From: Crossiella equi
GTDB taxonomy: Bacteria > Actinomycetota > Actinomycetes > Mycobacteriales > Pseudonocardiaceae
Assembly: GCF_017876755.1 (NCBI RefSeq)
Contig: NZ_JAGIOO010000001.1
Span: forward strand, 248,001 to 312,000
Length of the DNA: 64,000 nt
Direction of reading: 5' to 3'
The notes under the pieces were generated by a model. The model ran no database searches. It was not told the origin of the DNA and saw only the letters and a list, made by a program, of their open reading frames with translations. The stretch's first letter is position 1. Each line of letters starts with the position of its first letter. Shown here piece after piece: positions 48,955 to 57,134 of this stretch. Position numbers and translations under genes: made by a program.

Positions 48955-49518
48955 TCAGGTCTGGGCCAGCGACCCCTGGTGGGCGATCATGTTGGCCCCC
49001 ACGCCGCCCGGGTCGTCCCCCACGTAGGTCTCGCGGCTGGCCGCGAACCACTCCTGGCGGGTGATCTCGCCGTCGCCGTCGGCGTCGATCTGCTGGAACA
49101 GCGCGACCGCGCCCTCCTCGGGCAGACCGCTGGCGACGTAGAGCGTGACGAGCGCTTCCTGGTCGAGCACTCCGTCACCGTCCGTGTCCGCCGCGTCGAA
49201 CGCGGTGAGGGCCACGGAGAGCACGCGGTCGAGGTAACCGGGCTCGGTCACCATGCCCTTCTCGAAGGCGGAGATGAACGAGGACCGGTCGACCCAGCCC
49301 TGCCCCGGCCGCTCGGCGTCCTCCTGCAGCTGGACCCACCACCGGCTGTAAGCCCGCAGGTAGAGCACACATTTGGGGTCATCGGCACGCATGCCCAGGC
49401 GGGCGATGACCGCCAGCGCGATGCGCTCCATGTCCGACCACTCGATGCGCCCGAGACCGCTGTGGTCGAACACGTCGAACAGCGCGCCGATGTTCTCGCG
49501 CTGCAACGAGCTGAGCAT
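48955..49518 (-). CDS. EF-hand calcium-binding protein (calerythrin-like)
   Basis: A 187-residue helical protein with calcium loops at FDHSGLGRIEWSDME (degenerate, N-terminal), DTDGDGVLDQEAL and DADGDGEITRQEW, the last two canonical 12-residue EF-hands. The four-hand layout matches bacterial calerythrin/sarcoplasmic-type proteins that buffer or sense calcium in the cytoplasm. It precedes the P450 gene in the same direction. No signal peptide. The start at 49518 follows a weak GGAG (CAGGAGACTGCC). Confidence 0.9.
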   Translation of the reverse strand: MLSSLQRENIGALFDVFDHSGLGRIEWSDMERIALAVIARLGMRADDPKCVLYLRAYSRWWVQLQEDAERPGQGWVDRSSFISAFEKGMVTEPGYLDRVLSVALTAFDAADTDGDGVLDQEALVTLYVASGLPEEGAVALFQQIDADGDGEITRQEWFAASRETYVGDDPGGVGANMIAHQGSLAQT

Positions 49519-49793
49519 GGCAGTCTCCTGAAGCCGGGTTGTTCGTCACTCTCTGGTACAGCATGCCAAGAGTTCGTGACGGGTTCGAGCCCGGAGGACC
49601 CCCTCCCGTGCATCCGCCCGCATCAGGTGAACCGCCGGTCCCCGAACAGCTCAGGAAAGCGCTGTCTGGACTCATCGGGCGGCGCTTGAGGTGGTCCAGT
49701 CGGGAAAACGGGTGCTCAGGTGGCCGCACCAGTCACGCAGCGCAGTGGGACGGGCCAGCCGTCCGGCCGGAGCCGTCCGGACCGGGCCCAATT

Positions 49794-49799
49794 TACGAT
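49794..49799 (+). promoter_or_regulatory. -10 hexamer TACGAT of the DUF1349 gene
   Basis: It ends 6 nt before the ATG at 49806. The rest of the 287-nt gap between the EF-hand gene start and this ATG shows no gene. Confidence 0.45.
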
Positions 49800-49805
49800 C
49801 ACGGG

Positions 49806-50366
49806 ATGAGCGCGACTCTCGGCGGCGCCGACTGGGCCTGGCTGAACGAACCTCCACAGTGGACGATCGATGGCGGGACCCTGACGGTGCGCACGGCGCC
49901 GGACACGGACTTCTGGCGCATCACCCACTACGGCTTCATCCGCGACACCGGCCACTTCCTCGGCCGCCGGGTCACCGGCGACTTCACCGCGCGCGTGCGC
50001 TTCCGGGGCGACTACCACGCCCGCTACGACCAGGCGGGCCTGATGGTGCGCGTGGACGAGCGGAACTGGCTCAAGACCGGCATCGAGCTGGACGGCCGCC
50101 AGTGGCTGAGCGCGGTGGCCACGCGCGAGTACTCGGACTGGTCGGTGCTGCCCGCCCCGGACGGGCTGCGCGAGGTCAGCCTGGAGCTGGAACGCAAGGG
50201 CGACACGGTGACCGTGCGGTACGGCGTGGACGGGGCGAAGCCGGAGACGATGCTGCGCCTGGCCTATCTGCCACCCAAGCGCCCGGCCTGGATCGGCCCG
50301 ATGTGCTGCTCCCCGGACGGCACCGGCTTCACCGCGACGTTCACCGACTTCGAGCTGCTGGACTGA
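49806..50366 (+). CDS. DUF1349 beta-sandwich (concanavalin-like) protein
   Basis: The 186-residue protein has the DUF1349 pattern: WLNEPPQWTIDGGTLTVRTAPDTDFWRITHYGFIRDTGHFLGRRVTGDFTARVRFRGDYHARYDQAGLMVRVDERNWLKTGIELDGRQWLSAVATREYSDWS, with the final GPMCCSPDGTGFTATFTDFEL. The fold is a jelly roll related to carbohydrate-binding lectins; the function is unknown (yeast homologues were called regulators of enolase). There is no signal peptide. It is convergent with, and overlaps by 26 nt, the exporter gene of the biosynthetic operon. Confidence 0.87.
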   Translation: MSATLGGADWAWLNEPPQWTIDGGTLTVRTAPDTDFWRITHYGFIRDTGHFLGRRVTGDFTARVRFRGDYHARYDQAGLMVRVDERNWLKTGIELDGRQWLSAVATREYSDWSVLPAPDGLREVSLELERKGDTVTVRYGVDGAKPETMLRLAYLPPKRPAWIGPMCCSPDGTGFTATFTDFELLD

Positions 50367-51585
50367 CCTCCTCCGGCGCCGGGGCGGTGACCGCGCGGAT
50401 GCTCGGGGCCAGGGCCATCCCCACGATGGTCACCACCTGCACCGCCCCGGCCAGCCAGAGCAGCGGCAGGACGCCCAGCAGGGCGGCGGCCGGGCCCGCG
50501 GTGGCCTGGCCGATGGGCTGGCAGGCGTTGAGGGCGATGCCCTCGTAGGCGCTGACCCGGGACAGGGCGGAGCTGGGCACCTGGTGCTGCACGGTGGTCT
50601 TCCAGGCGATGTTGAACACCGCCAGGCCGACACCGCCCACCAGCGCCAGGGCCAGCAGCACCGGGTGCGGCACACCCGCGGCCAGCCCCAGCGGCGGCAG
50701 GGCGAAGGCGCCGGAGGCCAGGACCGCGAAGAACAGGGGGCGGTGGGGGTGGGCACGCAGGGCCACCACCCCGCCCAGGATGGAGCCGAGGCCGAAGGCG
50801 GACAGCACCAGGCCCCAGGACTGGGGGCCGCCGTCCTCGCCGTGGGCCAGGGTGGGGCCCAGGACCAGGAAGGCGGCGAAGAGCATGTTGGACAGCGAGG
50901 CGTAGAGCACCAGCAGCCACAGCCACGGGCGGGAGCGGAACTCCGTCCAGCCCTCCGACAGGTCTCGCCAGAGGCCGTTGCGGGGTTTCGGCGTGCTCGG
51001 CGGGGCCTTGATCGCGCACAGGAACAGGGCGCTGACCGCGAAGGTGGCCGCGTCCACCACCAGGGCCCAACCAGAGCCGACCGCGGCCACCAGGATCCCG
51101 CCCAGGGCCGGGCCCGCGAGGATGGCGGTGGAGTTGCTCATGCCGCGCAAGGCGTTGGCCTGCTGGTACAGCTCGGCGGGCACCACCTGCGGGACCATGC
51201 CGGAGGAGGCCGGGTTGAACAGGGCGGTGGCCGCGCCGTGCACGAGCTGGGCGGCCACGAACTGCCACAGCGCGATGTGCCCGGTGAGCACGGACACCGC
51301 GACCGCGCCCTGTCCGGCGACCCGGGCCAGGTCGGCGGCCACCATCACCGCGCGGCGCGGCAGCCGGTCGCCGATGACCCCGCCGAAGGCCAGCGTCACC
51401 AGCAGGCCGACCGACTTCGCCGCCAGCACCAGGCCGACGTCGGTGGCCGAGCCGCCCGCGTCCAGCACCGCGAAGGTCAGCGCCACCGCCATCAGGCCGT
51501 CGCCCAGCCAGGAGACCAGGCTGGCGGCGTAGTGCATGCGGAAGTTGTGCTCGCGGAACGGCCGCAGCGACTCGGCCCAGCTCAC
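50341..51585 (-). CDS. MFS exporter ending the biosynthetic operon (EntS-like)
   Basis: A 414-residue transporter with about 12 helices: EHNFRMHYAASLVSWLGDGLMAVALTFAVLDAGGSATDVGLVLAAKSVGLLVTLAFGGVIGDRLPRRAVMVAADL is the typical N-terminus of the enterobactin-exporter-like MFS group (motif A GGVIGDRLPRR). The last gene of the leftward operon; its GTG overlaps the TGA of the LanB-like gene (GTGA). It most likely exports the cluster's product and contributes to self-protection. The C-terminal hydrophilic tail (APEEVSPAARSR) is short. Confidence 0.88.
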   Translation of the reverse strand: MSWAESLRPFREHNFRMHYAASLVSWLGDGLMAVALTFAVLDAGGSATDVGLVLAAKSVGLLVTLAFGGVIGDRLPRRAVMVAADLARVAGQGAVAVSVLTGHIALWQFVAAQLVHGAATALFNPASSGMVPQVVPAELYQQANALRGMSNSTAILAGPALGGILVAAVGSGWALVVDAATFAVSALFLCAIKAPPSTPKPRNGLWRDLSEGWTEFRSRPWLWLLVLYASLSNMLFAAFLVLGPTLAHGEDGGPQSWGLVLSAFGLGSILGGVVALRAHPHRPLFFAVLASGAFALPPLGLAAGVPHPVLLALALVGGVGLAVFNIAWKTTVQHQVPSSALSRVSAYEGIALNACQPIGQATAGPAAALLGVLPLLWLAGAVQVVTIVGMALAPSIRAVTAPAPEEVSPAARSR

Positions 51586-53765
51586 CGCGCCGCCTCCGAC
51601 TCGTCGACGGCCAGGAAGCGGAACTCGGCGGTCCGGCGGCCTCCGGTGGCGTCGGTGAGCCACAGGTCGTCGAACCCGGGCAGCATCTCGGTGAACACCG
51701 CCGCCGCCCCGGAGTCGGCCGCCCCGTCCAGCAGGCGGGCCAGGTACTGCACCAGGGGTTCACCGCGCAGGTCGCAGAACACCGGCTTCGGCTCGCCGGG
51801 CACCCTGACGAAGCTGAACCTGGGCACGCCGGTCCGGGTGAGGCGGTCGACCAGCGCGGCGGGCCGGGCGCGCTTGGGCAGTCCGGCCAACAGGTCGGCC
51901 ACCGGCAGCCGCCAGGTCTCCCGGTGCAGCACGAGCTTGCCCACGGTGACCCTGGGCTCGTGCGCGCGGGGCCGGAACGGACTGAAGCCGCCGATGGCGA
52001 GCAGGGTCAGGAACTCGCCGATGACGTGGGTGAACGGGGCCCGCGGCCAGCCGGGCGGGCCGCACACCACGGCCGTGCCGTCCTCCTCCACCACGGTCAG
52101 GTCGACCGCGCGGAAGCGGGGGTCGCCGGGGGCGAGCAGGTCGTCGGAGGCGGCGGTCCAGCGGATGTCCCCGGGCAGCGCGGTACCGCGGGCCGGGTAG
52201 GTGCGCGGGGTCAGGCGGCCCCACCGGCGGGAGAAGGCGGGCAGGTGGCGTGGTCCGGTGACGGTGTCGGCCAGCAGGCGTTCGACCGTGCCGGGATCGG
52301 CCTGGTTCCCGGCGAAGAGCGGGAAGTCCAGCGGGTTGATGGCCACGTGCACCTCGCCCAGCACCCACTGGAAGTCCCCGCCGGGGTCGGCGCAGGCCAG
52401 CATGAGGTCCGGGTTGTGCATGCGGGCGCTGGGCCAGCCGGGGGCCGGGGCGGCGAACTCGCGGGCCCAGTCCGCGCGCAGCTCGGTCGCCGAGAGGTTG
52501 AGGCGGCGAACCTCGGGCAGCGGGATGAGGCGGTCGACCTTGGCGCGCAGCTCCTCGATGACCTGCTCGAAGTGGCAGCCGGGCTTGCCGGTGGTCTCCG
52601 GGCGGATGAGGTCGAGCAGGCGGTCGAAGCGGACCTGTCCCCCGTGCTCGCGAACCAGCTCGACGGCCTTGGCGCCGATGCCCTCGGCCAGGCGCCAGGT
52701 GACCCAGCGGCACACGTCCAGCACCAGGGCCAGCGGCTCGGCCAGGGCGGTGAGCGCGGTGCCGCCGAGCACGACGTCCCAGTCGGCGAGGGAGTCCGCC
52801 ACGAGCAGGCCGCGGCTGTCCGGGCGGTCCTGTTTGGCCACGGTCGCCGACACGCGGGTGGCCTGCTCGAAGGCCTCGGCCAAGGCGTGCAGCGCGGTGC
52901 GCAGCCGGGGCACGTCCCCGGCGGCGGCGTCGACCTCGGTGCGCAGCCGTCGCAGCCGGGCGAGCTCGGCCTGGCAGCGGTCGCGGGCCGGGCTCGGGGG
53001 CAGCGTGGCGAGCAGGTCGGCCAGCCCGGCGTCCATGTGCTGGCCGAACGGCACGTGCAGGCCCCAGCGCAGCACGTCCTCGGCGACCAGCCGGTCCAGT
53101 GCCGCCGCCACCCCGGGCGAGTCCGCGCCCAGCTCGGCCGCGCTGGTGCTGCCGTCGCAGCGGCGGGCCAGCGCCGCCTCGGCGGCGGAGAGCGGCAGCG
53201 GGTCGCGGTGCGGGCGCACGGCGGTCGCACCATCCAGCCGGACCGCCGGGGACAGCACCGGCCGCAGGTGCGGGCGCAGCTCGGTCTCCCAGGCCGCGGC
53301 CAGGGCCTCCACCGCCCACGGCTCGAAGCAGGACCGCCGGTGCACCTCGGCGCCCACGCCCTTCTGGGTGAGCGCGGCCGCCTGCCCGGGGTCCAGCCGG
53401 GCCCAGCCGACCGGGCCGAAGAAGCCCACGGTGTCGTTCTTGGTGGCGTAGCGCTGGAGGTAGCGCAGCAGCACGGTGCGGCGGTAGCGGGCGTCGGCCG
53501 GTTTGCGGCGCAGCTCGGCCTCGGCGTCATAGCCGAGCAGGACGGTCTCCACCAGCTTCGGGTTCTGCCACAGCAGGGCCTCGCGCAGCCGGTCGTCGGC
53601 GGCCACCTCGTGCAGGGCGCGGGCGGCGTGCTCGTGCTCGGCGAAGGTGCCCGCCCGCTCACCGGAGGCACGCAGCACGAGGTCGGCGGGGAACCCGGCG
53701 GAGCGCAGCGCGGCCACCGGCCACAGCGACCAGGTCCCGGTCAGGGGTACTCGGCGGTCAGCCAT
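51582..53765 (-). CDS. LanB-like lantibiotic dehydratase (glutamylation-domain type only)
   Basis: A 727-residue protein of the lantibiotic-dehydratase N-terminal family. Diagnostic text is RRTVLLRYLQRYATKNDTVGFFGPVGWARLD (TKNDTVGFFGP at 108-118), RRSCFEPWAVEALAAAW, and the C-terminal RVTVGKLVLHRETWRLPVADLLAGLPKRARPAALVDRLTRTGVPRFSFVRVPGEPKPVFCDLRGEPLVQYLARLL. Classical LanB enzymes use glutamyl-tRNA to activate Ser/Thr and have a separate C-terminal elimination domain; that domain is missing here and is not encoded nearby. The tRNA-using domain alone can also form peptide bonds (PEARL-type enzymes). Coupled to both neighbours. Confidence 0.85.
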   Translation of the reverse strand: MADRRVPLTGTWSLWPVAALRSAGFPADLVLRASGERAGTFAEHEHAARALHEVAADDRLREALLWQNPKLVETVLLGYDAEAELRRKPADARYRRTVLLRYLQRYATKNDTVGFFGPVGWARLDPGQAAALTQKGVGAEVHRRSCFEPWAVEALAAAWETELRPHLRPVLSPAVRLDGATAVRPHRDPLPLSAAEAALARRCDGSTSAAELGADSPGVAAALDRLVAEDVLRWGLHVPFGQHMDAGLADLLATLPPSPARDRCQAELARLRRLRTEVDAAAGDVPRLRTALHALAEAFEQATRVSATVAKQDRPDSRGLLVADSLADWDVVLGGTALTALAEPLALVLDVCRWVTWRLAEGIGAKAVELVREHGGQVRFDRLLDLIRPETTGKPGCHFEQVIEELRAKVDRLIPLPEVRRLNLSATELRADWAREFAAPAPGWPSARMHNPDLMLACADPGGDFQWVLGEVHVAINPLDFPLFAGNQADPGTVERLLADTVTGPRHLPAFSRRWGRLTPRTYPARGTALPGDIRWTAASDDLLAPGDPRFRAVDLTVVEEDGTAVVCGPPGWPRAPFTHVIGEFLTLLAIGGFSPFRPRAHEPRVTVGKLVLHRETWRLPVADLLAGLPKRARPAALVDRLTRTGVPRFSFVRVPGEPKPVFCDLRGEPLVQYLARLLDGAADSGAAAVFTEMLPGFDDLWLTDATGGRRTAEFRFLAVDESEAAR

Positions 53766-54336
53766 GCCGGGCTCCGGAGTCGGCTCGGGTGAGGGTGGCC
53801 AGCACCGCGCGCACCACCTCGTCGGTAGGGGCGGTGGTGGTGTCCACGACGTGCGCGCTCGCGCGCAGCCAGGGCAGGGCGCGCTGGTAGTCGTCCACTT
53901 TGGACATGCGCCAGCGGCGGGTCTCCTCGCTGGCGGCGGGGTCGCCGGGGTGTTCCTCGGCGGCGGTGATGCGGGCGCGCAGCACGTCCCGCCCGCAGTG
54001 CAGCAGCACGTGCCGCACCCGCACCCCGTGCTCGGCCAGGCCGGTGAAGATCTCGGTGGCGAAGTCCTCGCGCAGCACGGTCATCGGCACCACCAGGCGG
54101 TCACCGGTGTGCCGGAGCAGCTCGACCAGGTTGAGCACGACGAGCCTGCGCCACAGCGGCCACTCCTGGAAGTCGGGCACCGGCTCGCGCACCATGGCGT
54201 GCTCCAGCATGTAGCCGACCTGCTCGGGGTCGAACGGCCGGGCATCCGGCAGCGCCTGGAGCAGGGCACGGGCCGTAGTGGACTTGCCCACCCCGAAGGT
54301 GCCGTTGAGCCACAGGACTTCGGGCAGTTCAGACAC
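53758..54336 (-). CDS. TmrB-like P-loop protein, candidate self-resistance kinase
   Basis: A 192-residue ATP-binding protein with P-loop NGTFGVGKST (11-20). The sequence follows TmrB, the tunicamycin-resistance protein of Bacillus: LPEVLWLNGTFGVGKSTTA, FDPEQVGYMLEHAM, DFQEWPLWRRLVV, DRLVVPMTVLREDFATEIFTGLAEHGVRVRHVLL. The family also resembles antibiotic phosphotransferases. Within a biosynthetic operon the natural reading is a resistance or modification function for the product, but related proteins also occur outside clusters. It overlaps the adenylation gene and the LanB-like gene by 8 nt each. Confidence 0.8.
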   Translation of the reverse strand: MSELPEVLWLNGTFGVGKSTTARALLQALPDARPFDPEQVGYMLEHAMVREPVPDFQEWPLWRRLVVLNLVELLRHTGDRLVVPMTVLREDFATEIFTGLAEHGVRVRHVLLHCGRDVLRARITAAEEHPGDPAASEETRRWRMSKVDDYQRALPWLRASAHVVDTTTAPTDEVVRAVLATLTRADSGARHG

Positions 54337-55801
54337 GGGCCACTCCTTCGCGCAGCGCGGCGCGGTCGACCTTGCCGTTGGCGGTCAGCGGCAGCTCGGG
54401 CAGTTCGTGCACGGCGGCGGGCACCAGGTAGTGCGGCAGCGTGCGGGTCAGGTGCGCGCCCACCCGTGCGCCGGGCTCCCGCTCGCCGACGACGAAGGCG
54501 ACCAGCTCCCCGGCCACGGCCAGCACAGCGGCCGCGCGGATGCCGGGCACCGCGCGCACGGCGGCCTCGACCTCACCGGGTTCGACCCGGAAGCCGCGCA
54601 CCTTGATCTGGTCGTCGAAGCGGCCGAGGAAGTCCAGCAGGCCGTCCGGCCGCACGCGCACGCGGTCGCCGGTGCGGTAGTGGCGGACCCCGTCCAGCAC
54701 CGGGAAGCGCTCGGCGGTCAGCTGCTCGCGGCCGAGGTAGCCCAGGGCCAGGCCGTCCCCGGCCAGGTACAGCTCGCCTTCCTCCGCCGGGTGCCCGGAC
54801 TCGTCCAGCACCTGGGCGTCGGTACCGGTGATCGGGCGGCCGATCGGGATCCGGCCCGCGCAGTCGGCCTCGGTGACCCGGTGCGCCACCGCGAACGTGG
54901 TGCACTCGGTGGGGCCGTAGCCGTTGACCAGCGCGGTCGGCGGGGCGGTGCGCAGCACCTCGGCGGCGGCCACCGGGTCCAGGGCGTCCCCGCCCACGAC
55001 CAGCCAGCGCAGCCCGCCGAACACCCCGGGGTCGACGTGGGCGTGCAGGTGGAAGAGCGCCGGGGTGAGAAAAAGGGTGGTGATCCTGTTGGTGGCCAGG
55101 AACTCCCGCAGCTCGAACGGGGTCAGCAGGGTCTCCCTGTCCACCGCGACCAGCGTGGCGCCGTGCAGCAGCGCACCCCACAGCTCGAAGGTCGAGGCGT
55201 CGAAGGCGGGGTTGGCGCCCAGGGCGATGACGTCCGCGCCGGACAGGCGCACGTAGTCGGTGCCCATGAGCAGGCGGGCGATGGCGCGGTGCGGGACCGC
55301 GACGCCCTTGGGCTGGCCGGTGGAGCCCGAGGTGTACATGACGTAGGCCAGGTCCTCGCCGCCGCGCCCGGTCAGCACCGGGGCCGGGGCCCCGGGCAGC
55401 GAGGTGAGGTCCAGGACCGGGCCGGTCAGCGCGGGGTCGGGCCCGTCCACCAGGGTCAGCCGGGCCTGCGCGTCGGCGAGCAGGAGCGCGGTCCGGGCAG
55501 GCGGGTTCGCGCGGTCCAGGGGCAGGTAGGCCGCGCCCGCGCGGAGCACGCCCAGCACGGCCAGCAGCAGGTGCCACGGTTCGCGCACCGCGACCGCGAC
55601 CAGCTCGCCCGGTCGCACCCCGGCACCGGCCAGGGCGGCGGCCACGTGGGCGGAGCCCTCGGCCAGTTCGCGGTAGGTGTGCGCACCGGTGTCGGCACGC
55701 AGCACCACGCGGTCCGGGTGGGCCCGCGCGACCTGCCGGAACAGCTCGTCGACCGGGGTGTCCCGGGGGTGGGCGGCGCGCGGGCCGCGCAGCTCAGCCA
55801 C
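54329..55801 (-). CDS. Free-standing NRPS adenylation domain, valine-like code
   Basis: A 490-residue adenylation enzyme with no carrier domain attached. Core motifs are A3 YVMYTSGSTGQPKGVAVPHR, A5 NGYGPTECTT, A7 YRTGDRVRVRPDG, A8 GRFDDQIKVRGFRVEPGEVE and A10 LPLTANGKVDRAAL (catalytic Lys). Aligning by eye to GrsA, the ten specificity positions read D-A-F-L-V-G-G-T-F-K, close to the DAFWIGGTFK reported for valine. It would therefore load valine or a similar branched amino acid onto a separate carrier. It overlaps both neighbours by 8 nt. Confidence 0.88.
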   Translation of the reverse strand: MAELRGPRAAHPRDTPVDELFRQVARAHPDRVVLRADTGAHTYRELAEGSAHVAAALAGAGVRPGELVAVAVREPWHLLLAVLGVLRAGAAYLPLDRANPPARTALLLADAQARLTLVDGPDPALTGPVLDLTSLPGAPAPVLTGRGGEDLAYVMYTSGSTGQPKGVAVPHRAIARLLMGTDYVRLSGADVIALGANPAFDASTFELWGALLHGATLVAVDRETLLTPFELREFLATNRITTLFLTPALFHLHAHVDPGVFGGLRWLVVGGDALDPVAAAEVLRTAPPTALVNGYGPTECTTFAVAHRVTEADCAGRIPIGRPITGTDAQVLDESGHPAEEGELYLAGDGLALGYLGREQLTAERFPVLDGVRHYRTGDRVRVRPDGLLDFLGRFDDQIKVRGFRVEPGEVEAAVRAVPGIRAAAVLAVAGELVAFVVGEREPGARVGAHLTRTLPHYLVPAAVHELPELPLTANGKVDRAALREGVARV

Positions 55802-57134
55802 CGAGTACCTCCAGCACCACCGGGCGGGCCGGGCACGGCCGCTCAGTGAGGGTGAACGCGGCGCGGGCGGCCTCCCCGGTGGCCGGGTCGGGCTGGCGGG
55901 CGTGGATCTCGACGAGGGGTTCGCCGCGTTCCACCCGGTCGCCGACGCGGCGGTGCACCACCAGGCCGACCGCGTGGTCGATGTCCTGGCCGTGCACCAG
56001 GCGGCCCGCGCCCAGGGTCAGCGACAGCCTGCCCAGCGCGCGGGCGTCGACGTCGGTGACCCAGCCGCCCTCGGCCGCGGTGACCGTGGTGCGGTGGGGT
56101 GCGGCGGGCAGCAGGTCCGGGTCGTCGGCCACCCGGGGGTCCCCGCCCTGGGCGGCCAGCCAGGCGCGGAAGACCCCGTGCGCGGACCCGTCGGCGACCG
56201 CCCCGCGCACCTTGTGCAGGGCCTGCGGCTCGGACAGCGCGGGGTCGGCCAGGCGGAGCATGCACGCGGCGATGTGCACCGCCAGGTCGGTGAAGCCGGG
56301 CACCTCGGCCCCGCGCAGCGCGGCGACCGCCTCGGCGACCTCCAGCGCGTTGCCCACCGCGCGGCCCAGCGGCTGCGACATGTCGCTGAGCACGGCCGTG
56401 GCGCGCAGGCCGAAGGCGGCGCCGATCTCGACCATGGTCCTGGCCAGCTCACGGGCGCTGGCCAGGTCGCCGACCAGGCCGCCGGGCCCGGTCTTGACGT
56501 CCAGCACCACGCCCCGCGCGCCACCGGCGATCTTCTTGCTCATGATGCTGGCCGCGATCAGCGGCAGGCTGTGCACGCTGCCGGTGACATCGCGCAGCGC
56601 GTAGGTGGCTCCGTCGGCGGGGACCAGGCGCGCGGTCTGGCCGGTGATGACCATGCCGGTGCGCGCGAGCACCTCGTGCATCTCGCGTTCGGCCAGGTCC
56701 ACGCGCATGCCCGGGATGGACTCCAGCTTGTCCAGGGTGCCCCCGGCGAAGTCCAGGCCGCGGCCGCTCATCTTGAGCACGTCCACCCCGAGCGCGGCGA
56801 CCACGGGGGCGACGAACAGGCTGACCTTGTCGCCGACCCCGCCGCTGCTGTGCTTGTCCACCACCGGCCTGGTCGCGGCGGACAGGTCGACCACCTCGCC
56901 GCTGTCCACGTAGGCGCGGGTGAGGGCGACCGTCTCGGCCATGGTCATGCCCCGGCAGGCCACGGCCATCAGCCAGGCCGACATCTGGTAGTCGGGGACG
57001 TGCCCGGCGGTGTAGTCGGCGACCACCGACGTGATCTGCTCGGCGGTCAGCTCCGCGCCGTCGCGCTTGGCCGCGATCGCCGCCAGCACCGCTCCGGCCG
57101 CGCGGGTACGGCCTCCGACCTCGACTGCGGTCAC
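55794..57134 (-). CDS. deoA: Thymidine/pyrimidine-nucleoside phosphorylase
   Basis: A 446-residue enzyme of the glycosyltransferase family 3 type: MSAWLMAVACRGMTMAETVALTRAYVDSG, the phosphate/nucleoside loop DKHSSGGVGDKVSL, KMSGRGLDFAGGTLDKLESIPGM and the C-terminal beta-barrel domain (HGQDIDHAVGLVVHRRVGDRVERGEPLVEIHA). It would cleave pyrimidine (deoxy)nucleosides to base and sugar-1-phosphate. The gene is embedded in the peptide operon, with an 8-nt overlap to the adenylation gene and a 4-nt overlap to the condensation gene, so it is probably part of the pathway rather than a housekeeping salvage gene. Confidence 0.9.
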   Translation of the reverse strand: MTAVEVGGRTRAAGAVLAAIAAKRDGAELTAEQITSVVADYTAGHVPDYQMSAWLMAVACRGMTMAETVALTRAYVDSGEVVDLSAATRPVVDKHSSGGVGDKVSLFVAPVVAALGVDVLKMSGRGLDFAGGTLDKLESIPGMRVDLAEREMHEVLARTGMVITGQTARLVPADGATYALRDVTGSVHSLPLIAASIMSKKIAGGARGVVLDVKTGPGGLVGDLASARELARTMVEIGAAFGLRATAVLSDMSQPLGRAVGNALEVAEAVAALRGAEVPGFTDLAVHIAACMLRLADPALSEPQALHKVRGAVADGSAHGVFRAWLAAQGGDPRVADDPDLLPAAPHRTTVTAAEGGWVTDVDARALGRLSLTLGAGRLVHGQDIDHAVGLVVHRRVGDRVERGEPLVEIHARQPDPATGEAARAAFTLTERPCPARPVVLEVLGG

